A DNA stretch of 64,000 nucleotides, from the NCBI GenBank assembly GCA_038227435.1, contig JBBRPW010000001.1, positions 1 to 64,000 of the forward strand, written 5' to 3'. Shown one piece after another: positions 27,585-36,168 of the stretch; the stretch's first letter is position 1, and every line of letters starts with the position of its first letter. This DNA is from JBBRNV01 sp038227435 (GTDB taxonomy: Bacteria > Patescibacteriota > Minisyncoccia > Phycocordibacterales > CALRBL01). Under the pieces are notes generated by a model. The model had not been told where the DNA came from. It made no database searches and was given only the letters and a program-made list of their open reading frames with translations. The translations under genes and the position numbers were made by a program.

Positions 27585-28835
27585 TTAAGGACAAGTCATA
27601 AATGTGAACTGACGCTCTGAACTTAATAGGGAAGCGGCTTCCTCCATTTGCTCAAAGGTAATTTTGTGCAAATCATCCCATACTTCCTGTATGGAAATAA
27701 TTCGTTGTATAGAAGAAAGATTACTTCCCACGTTACCGGCAAGACTACTTCCTGAAAGATCAATCATCATACACATTTGCTTCAGTGACTTTAATTTTCG
27801 ATCAAACAAATCTCGTCTAGATGGAACAGCCTCAATACAATTTCGAACCAGTTCGTTAATGTAGGGAGTGGCGCTCGGACTAACCGTTCCAATAATTTCG
27901 TACACGTACAAATCTTGATATCCCACGTAGTCTGTTCCAACACTGTAAGCAAGCCCACGACTTTCGCGAATCTCATCACGTAGAATTTTTTCGAGCACCG
28001 AATCAAATACTCTACGTGCCTGAGATGGAAAGTCATAAGGAAATGCCCACGTTGCTTTGTACTTTGTTTGATCAACCTTGTAGCTAACGTGATCAGAAAG
28101 TTTTACTGTCAGTGCATGCTCTTTCGGAATCGGAAGTTGTTTGAGAGGTTGGGGAATTTTAGTTCTATTACCATTTTTTCCCATTCCGAATGGACTCTTT
28201 ACTAATTCAGAAATCATTTTATTTGTCTCAAGTCCTCCGATAACTACGAGACTAATGTTCGCAGGAACATAGTGTTTATCGTAAAATCTCTGTAGATCGA
28301 CACCAGTTGTCGAAAGAAAACCTTCTGGCCGCCCAATTGGACGATTATATGTTTGAAGTCGATGTCCTTGAAACAATGCATTTCGAACAGACATATCCCA
28401 CCCTAAGGCGTCGGGATTAGGGTATCGTCCGCTAAATTCTTGGAAAATAACCTTACGCTCGCGCTCAATATCTTTTTCAATTTCGCTCTCGAGGAGCATT
28501 GAGCCAAAAATTTCCAATGCTTGGCGGAATATAGGAAGATTGGTAGGGACTGTGAATCTATACCTCGTAGATAGGTAGTTTGTGACTCCAAATTCAGCCC
28601 TACCACCACATGTTTCAAAAAACTCTTTTACTTGGTCGAATTCCCAGTTGGGAATGTTCTGGCTGATTATGTGTTCCACGAAATGGGCAAGCCCTGGCAT
28701 TTCGAGAGGATCTTCTCGCGCACCACTATGAACAACGATTTCTACTCCAATCCAGGGACGATCCCAGAATACGGAATGGACTTAGAGTCCGTTTGGAAAA
28801 ACACGCTTCGTAAATTTTGTATACGGGTCGTACAT
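27585..28835 (-). CDS. M16 (insulinase-like) zinc protease, interrupted by an in-frame TAA
   Basis: The visible open frame begins at the ATG at 28700 (371 aa) with the M16 zinc motif HFVEH at residues 6-10, too close to the start for this family. Reading upstream in the same frame gives VHSVFWDRPWIGVE and HSGAREDPLE, typical M16 N-terminal sequence, then a TAA at 28782-28784, then RVFPNGL and an ATG at 28833-28835 with an AAAGGA ribosome-binding site. So a normal ~416-codon gene is broken only at codon 18 (CTC TAA GTC). The C-terminal part is intact. It could be a recent nonsense mutation, an assembly error or readthrough. One mutation from CAA would explain it. Confidence 0.8.
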
Positions 28836-28921
28836 TTTTTGTCCTTTCTTGTGAATGTGCTTAGTTGTCTGAAATTCTCACAAACAATGACACATTTATT
28901 GTATGTTGGCAATTTTAAAAC

Positions 28922-28953
28922 AAAAAAGACTCCACCTTATGGAGTCTTTTTTG
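28922..28953 (-). terminator. Intrinsic terminator downstream of HU
   Basis: Perfect 12-bp stem AAAAAAGACTCC/GGAGTCTTTTTT with a seven-base loop. The A and T tracts make it work in both directions; it lies 85 bases past the HU stop codon. The remaining bases to 29037 hold nothing recognisable. Confidence 0.85.
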
Positions 28954-29037
28954 TTATTACCAGAGCTACGCTCATCTGTAATTTTACTAGGATTTTAGTG
29001 CGTTATTTGCCTAATAAATGCCCTTTACCTAACGTTA

Positions 29038-29310
29038 TTATTTAACTGCGTCTTTCAAAGCCTTTGCAGCTCGGAATTTTGGAACTCGCATAGCTGCAAC
29101 TTGAATTGATTCTCCTGTTCGAGGGTTTCGAGCTGTTCTTGCTGCTCGCTGTTTAGCTGAGAAGATTCCCAATCCTGCGACTGAAACCTCTTCTCCCTTC
29201 TTTAGAGTCGAAACAATTGAATCAACTAGAAGATCTACTACTTGTTCAGCTTGAACTTTTGTACTTCCTAGTAGGCCGTGAACTGCTTCAACTAAATCTG
29301 CTTTATTCAT
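29038..29310 (-). CDS. hup: HU-family DNA-binding protein
   Basis: 90 aa, standard HU length. Signature features: MNKADLVEAVHGLLG at the N-terminus, GEEVSVAGLGIFSAKQRAART, then RNPRTGESIQVAAMRVPKF with the minor-groove arm, ending FRAAKALKDAVK. It bends and compacts DNA as a dimer. It has its own promoter (29366-29393) and terminator, so it is a single-gene unit with a ~50-base leader, unlike many neighbours that look leaderless. Confidence 0.97.
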   Translation of the reverse strand: MNKADLVEAVHGLLGSTKVQAEQVVDLLVDSIVSTLKKGEEVSVAGLGIFSAKQRAARTARNPRTGESIQVAAMRVPKFRAAKALKDAVK

Positions 29311-29365
29311 ATGATTTTGATTACGTAATCTAATAATAAAACCGTCAACCCAATACTGTTAATGA

Positions 29366-29393
29366 ATTATATAGTAGGCCATCTTTTGTGCAA
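29366..29393 (-). promoter_or_regulatory. Sigma-70-type promoter of HU gene
   Basis: On the minus strand: TTGCAC (29388-29393), 16-base spacer, TATAAT (29366-29371). The expected start is about 50 bases before the HU ATG. Confidence 0.7.
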
Positions 29394-29474
29394 GAGCATA
29401 AAAGATAATCAAATAGATTATATAAGAGCGTGAATTTTGCTAAAAATTTCAGTTATTAAGTTAAATTTTCGCAA

Positions 29475-31007
29475 TTATCTTGCGTATTCAATCACTTTTG
29501 TTTCTCGAATTACTAAAATTTTGATTTCTCCTGGATATCTTAGTTCTGCTTCAATTTTAATTGCAATACTTCTGGCAAGTGTATGAGCTTCTAAATCATT
29601 TACTGCACCAGGTGTTACAAACACCCGTATTTCACGGCCGGCTGCAAGGGCATATGCTTTTTCAACTCCAGGGTAACCTGTTGCAATGTTTTCCAAATCA
29701 CTTAATCGTTTCAAATAATTTTCGATAGAATCTTTTCGTGCACCAGGTCGTCCTCCAGAAATTGCATCGGCAGTTTGTACAATAATAGATTCAATTGTCT
29801 CATATGGATATTCTTCATGATGAGCTTGCATTGCTTTGATGACATCTTCATGTACTCCAAACTTTTGTAACACTTTTCGTCCAATTTCAACATGTGTCCC
29901 TTCAACTTCATGGTCGAGTGCTTTTCCAATGTCATGAAGTAATGCACCAGCAACTGCAATTTTAATGTTTGCACCAAGTTCTTCGGCGAGCATTCGTGCA
30001 ATGTGAGCCATTTCAATTGAATGTTGTAAAACATTGTGACCGTAACTTGTTCGGTAATGAAGTCGTCCTAAAATACTTATTAATCGTGGATCAAGATTGA
30101 GCACGCCCGTTTCGTACGCAGCTTTTTCTCCTTCCTCTTTAATAATTTTACTAATTGTTTCCTTGGCTAATTCTACCTCTTTTTCAATTTTGGCAGGTTG
30201 AATACGCCCATCTTTTATCAAGCTTTCTAGGGCTATTTTAGCAATTTGGCGCCTAATTGGATCATATGATGAAAGGGTGATTGATCCTGGATTGTCGTCG
30301 ACAATTACTTCAACACCTGTTTCTCTTTCAAAAGCTTTAATATTTCTTCCTTCTTTTCCAATCACTTTTCCTTTCACTTCTTCGTTTTCAATTTGGACAT
30401 AGCTTGTAAACATTTCTGAAGATACTGAAGAAGCGAGTCGTTGAATGACAATCGCTAAAATATCGTTTGCTCGTTTATCTAATGCATCTTCTCCAACTCG
30501 TTCTAATTTGAATAATCGGTTACTTAAATCGTCAGCCGATGTTTGCTCTATATATGTAATCAATTCTTGTTTAGCTTCAGAAATTGAAAGATTCGAAACT
30601 CGCTCGAGTTCCCTCATTTTTTCTGCATGCATTCCGTCTACTTTTTCTTTGAGATTTTTAATCTCAACAACTTTCATTTTTAATCGTTCAACTTCTTTTT
30701 CAATTTCGTTTTGTTTTCGATCTAAATTTTCTTCTTTTTTTATTAATCTTTCTTCATTTCTTTTAATACCATCTTCTTTGTCTTTGGTGTCTTCTCGTGT
30801 TGTTTTTAAAAGTTGAGCAGCTTGTTGTTCGGCTTCAAGAGTAATTCGTTTGCTTTCTTCACGCGCATCCGTCAACATGCTTTTAATATTTTGTTCAATT
30901 GATCCTTTCTGAGCGAGGGAAATAAGGACTCTTAATACATATCCAAGAATGACGCCAACGACCCCTCCGGTAAGCCCGATGAGGAACGCTATTTTTAAGG
31001 CAATCAT
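29475..31007 (-). CDS. rny: Ribonuclease Y
   Basis: 510 aa, normal length. N-terminal membrane span (IAFLIGLTGGVVGVILGYVL), a long coiled coil (about residues 30-190, ERLIKKEENLDRKQNEIEKE), a KH domain (GKVIGKEGRNIKAFERETG) and an HD domain (HSIEMAHIARMLAEE, LLHDIGKALDHE) with metal-binding His/Asp. RNase Y is a membrane-bound endonuclease that starts mRNA decay and acts on 5' monophosphate RNA. TAGTAT, preceded by TGC, ends six bases before the ATG. Confidence 0.96.
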   Translation of the reverse strand: MIALKIAFLIGLTGGVVGVILGYVLRVLISLAQKGSIEQNIKSMLTDAREESKRITLEAEQQAAQLLKTTREDTKDKEDGIKRNEERLIKKEENLDRKQNEIEKEVERLKMKVVEIKNLKEKVDGMHAEKMRELERVSNLSISEAKQELITYIEQTSADDLSNRLFKLERVGEDALDKRANDILAIVIQRLASSVSSEMFTSYVQIENEEVKGKVIGKEGRNIKAFERETGVEVIVDDNPGSITLSSYDPIRRQIAKIALESLIKDGRIQPAKIEKEVELAKETISKIIKEEGEKAAYETGVLNLDPRLISILGRLHYRTSYGHNVLQHSIEMAHIARMLAEELGANIKIAVAGALLHDIGKALDHEVEGTHVEIGRKVLQKFGVHEDVIKAMQAHHEEYPYETIESIIVQTADAISGGRPGARKDSIENYLKRLSDLENIATGYPGVEKAYALAAGREIRVFVTPGAVNDLEAHTLARSIAIKIEAELRYPGEIKILVIRETKVIEYAR

Positions 31008-31046
31008 AAACCGATACTAGCAAGATTCGGCGTTTTGTCTACACAA

Positions 31047-31619
31047 TTAAGAGAGTACCTTGTCAATAATTCCGTATTTCTTAGCTTCATCTGATGTCAT
31101 ATAGTAATCACGGTCTCCATCTTTAGTAACTTGGTCAACAGATTTACCTGTATTTTTGGCAAGGATTTTATTTAAGACTTCTCGCATTTTTACAATTTGT
31201 TTAACACTAATTTCCATGTCGGCTGCTTTGCCTTCAGTTCCACCCCAAGGTTGATGGATCATAACTTCAGAGTTTGGAAGTGCAAATCGTTTTCCTTTTG
31301 CTCCAGCTGATAATATAACAGCACCCATCGAAGCGGCGAGGCCAACACAAAAGGTAGCAACTTCAGGTTTGATATGTCCCATAGTATCAACAATAGCGAG
31401 CCCCGCAGTTACTGATCCTCCTGGTGAATTGATGTATATAGTAATGTCTTTTTTAGGATCTTCAGATTGAAGAAAAAGAAGCTGTGCAATAACAAGGTTT
31501 GCAACGTTGTCATCAATTGCTCCACCAAGAAAAATAATTCTTTCTTTCAAAAGCCGTGAATAAATATCGTATGCTCGTTCTCCGAATTGTGACTTTTCAA
31601 TAACTGTTGGGATTAACAT
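31047..31619 (-). CDS. clpP: ATP-dependent Clp protease proteolytic subunit
   Basis: 190 aa from the ATG at 31617-31619 (MLIPTVIEKSQFGERAYDI), the usual ClpP start. The open frame extends 48 codons further upstream, but that part has no ClpP similarity and is left out. The catalytic triad is visible: Ser in GLAASMGAV, His in MIHQPWGG, Asp in DGDRDYYM. It degrades unfolded proteins with a Clp ATPase. The first residues GGAIDDNVANLVIAQLLFL fit the handle region. Confidence 0.96.
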   Translation of the reverse strand: MLIPTVIEKSQFGERAYDIYSRLLKERIIFLGGAIDDNVANLVIAQLLFLQSEDPKKDITIYINSPGGSVTAGLAIVDTMGHIKPEVATFCVGLAASMGAVILSAGAKGKRFALPNSEVMIHQPWGGTEGKAADMEISVKQIVKMREVLNKILAKNTGKSVDQVTKDGDRDYYMTSDEAKKYGIIDKVLS

Positions 31620-31883
31620 GTTTTTATAGTTTATTTTTAAATTTATTCTAGTATGGCGTGTCTTTAATGATATCAGGAAAGGATGCCTGGCATGTTTTGT
31701 ATTTTCAGAATTTGTTAAAGACATCTCAAACCCAGTCGTCATCGTACGATGGGGCGTGACCATATTTTGTGGATAAACTGTGTGTAACTTTTTGATTAAA
31801 TTACTTTTTTACTTACCCACGCCGTGAGTGTACATCTCTATTTATTTGAATGCAATATCCAATAAATATGGTATCTTCATGTC

Positions 31884-32777
31884 ATGAAAAGTGACTTAAA
31901 AACAAATAAAAAAGTACACCGATTTTATGTTTCAAACAGTAACCTCATAGATATGTGGGCGGGTCTTATCGATTATCCAAGTTTAATAGAACAAACCTTC
32001 ACCTACTCCGGGGAACACTCACAGCAGTTTGTTCATGTACTACGGTTTCAACCTGGAAATGTGATTATCTTGTTTAACGAAGTGGATGGAGAAATTAAGT
32101 GTGAGTTTACTGTGTGTAACAAGAAGGGGATTGTGCTTAAGGTACTTGAAAACAGTGGATATCTCTCAAAAAAGTTCTGTGAAATATATGCCTACGTCCC
32201 TCTTTTAAAAAAAGAATCTTTTGATTTAATGCTTGAAAAACTAACAGAACTAGGTGTTTCAACAATTATTCCAACTGTTTCAACCCACACTCAAATATCC
32301 GACATAAACAACAAGCGAGCACAAAAAATAATTATCGAAGCAACTGAACAGAGTGGGCAAATCGTCCCGTTGAAAATAGAAGAGATTATTTACCTTGATA
32401 AAAAAGAAATCTTGATCAATTCTTTATCAAATCTTGATTATATCTTCATTCTACATCCATATTCGATTGAAATACCTACTGTTAATCATGGTGAAACAGT
32501 AAAAAAACCACAAAACAAAAGCTTATTTAGCCAAGTTACAAAATTAGTAGGGGATTATCAAAACAAAAAGACAAAATTAAAAGACCAAGTTTTAATTGGT
32601 CTTTTAATTGGCCCTGAGGGAGGCTTTAGTGATTTGGATCTTAAAAATATTTTGTCCTTTATACCGGCTTCAAAAATTTCAGTGGTGTCTATAGGACAAA
32701 GTATTCTTCGTGCCGAAACGGCAGCTATTGTTTCATGCTCTCTTGTCCTTCAAGGATTTGCCACACTTTCTCATTAA
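31884..32777 (+). CDS. rsmE: 16S rRNA m3U1498 methyltransferase RsmE
   Basis: 297 aa, longer than the usual ~240. N-terminal PUA-like part (RFYVSNS...QFVHVLRFQPGNVIILF) and a SPOUT knot at the C-terminus: LIGPEGGFSDLDL and SIGQSILRAETAAIVSCSLV. It methylates N3 of U1498 in 16S rRNA. A ~50-residue insert near residues 165-235 (HPYSIEIPTVNHGETVKK) accounts for the extra length. TATCTT, preceded by TGG, ends six bases before the ATG. The last 53 bases overlap the convergent trigger factor gene. Confidence 0.93.
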   Translation: MKSDLKTNKKVHRFYVSNSNLIDMWAGLIDYPSLIEQTFTYSGEHSQQFVHVLRFQPGNVIILFNEVDGEIKCEFTVCNKKGIVLKVLENSGYLSKKFCEIYAYVPLLKKESFDLMLEKLTELGVSTIIPTVSTHTQISDINNKRAQKIIIEATEQSGQIVPLKIEEIIYLDKKEILINSLSNLDYIFILHPYSIEIPTVNHGETVKKPQNKSLFSQVTKLVGDYQNKKTKLKDQVLIGLLIGPEGGFSDLDLKNILSFIPASKISVVSIGQSILRAETAAIVSCSLVLQGFATLSH

Positions 32778-33783
32778 TAAGCATTGTTTCAACATAAGAA
32801 CGTGCTCGCTCTGGATCTGCGTCTTTAATTTCGTTAATAATTAAATTAACTTCGTGATCAACCTGTGCTTTCTCAGGAATAATTTTTTGTTCGGCCGCAA
32901 TCTTATTTAAAATAAGTTGAATTTTTGAACGTTTGATTGCATCTGGCCCGAGCTCAGTTCGAAGGCTTTCTTCGGTCTTATTAATGTGCTTTAAATAGTC
33001 AGGATATGACAGACCCATATTATTAATATTGTCTTTCATTGAAACAAGCATCCTTTCTGTTTCGTTTTGAATCATAACTTTTGGAACATCAATTTCAGAT
33101 TTATCGATAACAGCATCCATTACTTCCAATCTTCGTTTTTCACGATCCCGAACTCCCTTTTCATGAAGAATACTCCCTTTAATTTTTTCACGGAATTCGG
33201 CAACATCTTTGAAAGTTCCATATGCTTTAATAAATTCTTCATCAACTTTGGGAAGTTCTTCATCAGAGTGATTATGATCATCTCCCATTTCAGAACCGTG
33301 GTTTTTATGAAGTGCCATGTGCCTTAGTCGATCAATTGATTCTTCAATTTCTTTTTCTTCAACCACAACATCAGTTTCCTTTTTTTCTAACGTTTTTGAT
33401 ATTGCAATATAATCAGGAAGCGTAAATTCAGGAAGTGTTGCAACTAAGACCGTTACTTCAACAGGATTTCCTTTTGCTAATTTTGTAATACTTATTTCTG
33501 GTCGAGTAATCGACATTATTTTTGATTCCTGAATAATTTCCATGTAGGACTGATCAATTGCAATCATTGCAGCTTCTTCGAAAATTGAATGATCTCCAAC
33601 TCGTTCTTTAATCATTTTTGATGGAACTTTTCCTTCCCGAAATCCATCAATCTTTATATTTTTTTGTAGGCTCTCAATTGCTTTTGCTTCAAAAGATTCT
33701 ACATATGTAGAATCAAAAGTAACAAATAATTTTATTTCTGAGTTGGGAAGCTTTTCTGTTTTTGTGATTGTAAAATTAGACAT
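32725..33783 (-). CDS. tig: Trigger factor-like chaperone without PPIase domain
   Basis: 352 aa versus about 430 in classical trigger factor. The ribosome-binding N-terminal domain is clear (IDGFREGKVPSKMIKERVG), and the C-terminal helical chaperone domain begins near residue 190 (AEFREKIKGSILHEKGVRD). Where the FKBP-type PPIase domain should sit, about residues 155-190, there is only a histidine-rich linker (HKNHGSEMGDDHNHSDEEL). So it probably folds nascent chains without prolyl isomerase activity. Overlaps rsmE at the 3' end. Confidence 0.88.
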   Translation of the reverse strand: MSNFTITKTEKLPNSEIKLFVTFDSTYVESFEAKAIESLQKNIKIDGFREGKVPSKMIKERVGDHSIFEEAAMIAIDQSYMEIIQESKIMSITRPEISITKLAKGNPVEVTVLVATLPEFTLPDYIAISKTLEKKETDVVVEEKEIEESIDRLRHMALHKNHGSEMGDDHNHSDEELPKVDEEFIKAYGTFKDVAEFREKIKGSILHEKGVRDREKRRLEVMDAVIDKSEIDVPKVMIQNETERMLVSMKDNINNMGLSYPDYLKHINKTEESLRTELGPDAIKRSKIQLILNKIAAEQKIIPEKAQVDHEVNLIINEIKDADPERARSYVETMLINEKVWQILEGQESMKQ

Positions 33784-33821
33784 AAGAAATAACTTAACTT
33801 TTAATTAATTCGCTAACCGAT

Positions 33822-34346
33822 TTATTTAGGAAGGGCATCTTTGTAGAGTTGAAGAGAAATATTGAATGCTTCAATCGCTTTATCTTTTCCTTCAATACTT
33901 TCAATTGTTACTATTTTATTTTGTAGTTGCTTATATGTAAGGAAAAAATGTTCAATCTCTTTTAGTGTGTGAGGATTGATGTCGGCTTTATCGTTTACAT
34001 TTTTCCATCTTGGATCTCCGGTGGGAACACAAATAATTTTTGCATCAGATTCTCCATCATCAATCATGTTAACAATTGCAACAGGACGAACCGCAACTAA
34101 AATTCCAGGAAGAAGTGGATATGTTGTGAGAACAACCATATCGAGTGCATCACCGTCGTACCATAACGTTTGAGGAACAAATCCGTAGTCGAAAGGATAA
34201 TCTTGTGCAGTGTAAAGAGTTCGATCAAGAGCAATTACCCCTGTTTTTTTATCGATCTCATATTTATTTTTTGATCCTTTATTAATTTCAATAATTGTAT
34301 TGATCGCCTCAGATGTTCCTGGTTCAATGTCATGCAATAAATTCAT
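33822..34346 (-). CDS. ppa: Inorganic pyrophosphatase
   Basis: 174 aa, soluble family I pyrophosphatase of usual size. Conserved features: NKYEIDKKTGVIALDR, YPFDYGFVPQT, the acidic metal site DGDALDMVVLT, then DGESDAKIICVP and HFFLTYKQLQ. It hydrolyses PPi from nucleotide and aminoacyl-tRNA synthesis. It lies between nusA and tig on the same strand with gaps of 26-38 bases, likely one operon. Confidence 0.96.
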   Translation of the reverse strand: MNLLHDIEPGTSEAINTIIEINKGSKNKYEIDKKTGVIALDRTLYTAQDYPFDYGFVPQTLWYDGDALDMVVLTTYPLLPGILVAVRPVAIVNMIDDGESDAKIICVPTGDPRWKNVNDKADINPHTLKEIEHFFLTYKQLQNKIVTIESIEGKDKAIEAFNISLQLYKDALPK

Positions 34347-34372
34347 ATTTTTTTAGTGAACTAATAATAAAA

Positions 34373-35695
34373 CTATTCTGTTGGAGTTTCTTTTGTTTCA
34401 ATCACAACATCAGTTGTAGCCTCTGCTATTGCATCAGTTAATGCTTCATTTTTAATTTCATCTTTTTTAACAATTTCAACTTGAACTTCATTACCATCTT
34501 CTGTAGGTGTTGGCTTTCCACTTGATTGAATATCAATTTTCCATCCAGTAAGTTTTGCGGCAAGTCGAACATTTTGTCCTCCTTTTCCAATCGCAAGTGA
34601 TTGTTGGTCATCATTAACAATAACGTGAGCTACCATAGTTTCTGGTTCCAATTTAATTTCATTAACTTTTGCTGGAGACAGCGCCTCTTTAATAAATTCT
34701 GAAGCATCTTCTTTCCAATCAATGATGTCGATTTTTTCTCCTCCAAGTTCGCTTGAAACAGTATTTACTCGAACTCCTCGTTGTCCTACCATAGATCCAA
34801 CTGGATCCACGTGTGGGTCGTTTGAAAATACAGCAATTTTACTTCGAGCTCCTGCCTCACGCGCAACTGACTTAACAACAACCGTTCCGGCTTGGATTTC
34901 AGGTACTTCTACCTCAAAAAGCTTAGCTAAAAACTTAGGATGAGATCGTGAAAGCCGTAAAAAGATTCCTCGAGGAGTTTCCTCCACTCGTGTTAGGTAC
35001 ATCCGAACACGTTCTCCTTGTTTATAGCGCTCTCCTGGAATTTGTTCTTCATATGGAAGCATTCCTTGTGCTCGTCCCATATCGAAGAAAATATTACCTC
35101 TTTCCATTCGCTGAACAGTTCCTGATAAGATTTCTCCTTCTCTTTTTCCAAATTCGGCTAAAACACTCACTTTTTCAGCTTCTCGAATTTTTTGGATGAT
35201 TACTTGTTTGGCTGTTTGAGCGGCAATTCGTCCGAAATCGTCCTTATTTTCCAACGGAAATACCATTTCTTCGCCTACGGCGATACCCTTTTTAATTTTT
35301 TTAGCATCTTCTATTAAAATATGATGTTCAGGGTTAAATCTTGGTTTGATTTCTTGCCCATCTTCACCAACCTGCTTAGTTTCAAAGTTTTGATCAAAAT
35401 TATGATTACTGTGGCCTTGTTGAGAGTTATTTTGATTTGATCCGTCAGCGTTTTCAGTGTCATCTGTGTCAAAAATAACTGAATTTTCATCAACAACTAC
35501 CTTTATTTGAGAAAAATCTGTCTTTCCAGTTCCCAAGTCAAAATGAGCCCGTATAAACTGGCCACGTTTTCCAAATTCTTTTTTATATGCTGTTGCGAGG
35601 GCTAATTCTATGGTTTCCATCACTTTTTCCCGTGGAACTCCTCGTTCTTCTTCTAGTTGTTCTAATACTGAGTTAATTACTTTTAGGTCAAACAT
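34373..35695 (-). CDS. nusA: Transcription termination/antitermination factor NusA
   Basis: 440 aa. N-terminal domain with EERGVPREKVMETIELALATA, an S1 domain (ILSGTVQRMERGNIFFDMGRA), two KH domains (VGSMVGQRGVRVNTV and AIGKGGQNVRLAAKL). A ~60-residue asparagine/glutamine-rich insert (GSNQNNSQQGHSNHNFDQNF) splits the N-terminal domain, and the acidic C-terminal tail (EATTDVVIETKETPTE) replaces longer repeats. NusA binds RNA polymerase and modulates pausing and termination. Strong family match. Confidence 0.96.
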   Translation of the reverse strand: MFDLKVINSVLEQLEEERGVPREKVMETIELALATAYKKEFGKRGQFIRAHFDLGTGKTDFSQIKVVVDENSVIFDTDDTENADGSNQNNSQQGHSNHNFDQNFETKQVGEDGQEIKPRFNPEHHILIEDAKKIKKGIAVGEEMVFPLENKDDFGRIAAQTAKQVIIQKIREAEKVSVLAEFGKREGEILSGTVQRMERGNIFFDMGRAQGMLPYEEQIPGERYKQGERVRMYLTRVEETPRGIFLRLSRSHPKFLAKLFEVEVPEIQAGTVVVKSVAREAGARSKIAVFSNDPHVDPVGSMVGQRGVRVNTVSSELGGEKIDIIDWKEDASEFIKEALSPAKVNEIKLEPETMVAHVIVNDDQQSLAIGKGGQNVRLAAKLTGWKIDIQSSGKPTPTEDGNEVQVEIVKKDEIKNEALTDAIAEATTDVVIETKETPTE

Positions 35696-35752
35696 GTTTT
35701 TATATTTAATTGTACCGACATTTGTAAGGTTGGAGCCCTATATATAGTGTTT

Positions 35753-35977
35753 TTAGCCATTTTCATTACTTTTCTTGTAAATCACTCTATATATAGAGTG
35801 ATTTACAGAATTCATTAATAAAACGAGCTTTTTGAAGATAGAATCTTCTAAACACTGATTTTGGTAAAAAAATTGCCCGATCTCTCGATCCGGGGCACTC
35901 TGGATACCGTCCTTTATTGCTACCAACACACGCACTATAATAATTTTATCTTCTTTAGTCAAATTTATAAAATTCAA
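35753..35977 (-). CDS. Small hypothetical ORF upstream of nusA (doubtful)
   Basis: 74 codons from a TTG at 35977. It starts LTKEDKIIIVRVLVAIKDGIQ, which could be helical, but no family is recognised, no ribosome-binding site is visible, and its last third is the perfect 32-bp palindrome at 35776-35807. It may be a chance frame in the nusA leader. Confidence 0.25.
   Translation of the reverse strand: MNFINLTKEDKIIIVRVLVAIKDGIQSAPDREIGQFFYQNQCLEDSIFKKLVLLMNSVNHSIYRVIYKKSNENG
35776..35807. repeat. Perfect 32-bp palindrome upstream of nusA
   Basis: TGTAAATCACTCTATA followed directly by its exact reverse complement. As DNA it resembles a dimeric operator; as RNA it would form a long hairpin in the nusA leader. 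No T tract follows, so it is not a standard terminator. Confidence 0.8.
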
Positions 35978-36168
35978 GCTAAAAAGTTGATTTAATGTTT
36001 ATCAACTCTTAATTAATAATTTTTCAAAACAATTATTTTATTTGAAGTGAATAAATTATTTTCTTCACTAAATGTTACAAAGGTTAAATTCAAAAATAGT
36101 AAAGATATACACAGTTAAATTCAAATTTACCTGTACGGAATAGCCTCACAAGATATAATAAAAAGAGT

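Noticed and set aside
28700..28835. UGA or UAA reassignment in this genome
   Set aside because: TAA and TGA end many normal genes here, so the TAA in the M16 gene is a local event.
31620..31763. 48-codon N-terminal extension of clpP
   Set aside because: No ClpP similarity, and the ATG at 31617-31619 gives the usual ClpP start; the extension overlaps the rsmE promoter region.
23922..31776. Three perfect DnaA-box words (23922-23930, 26199-26207, 31768-31776) as a replication origin
   Set aside because: They are kilobases apart, not clustered, and dnaA, dnaN or an AT-rich unwinding element is not seen. Roughly one chance hit is expected in a window of this size, so they may be partly random.
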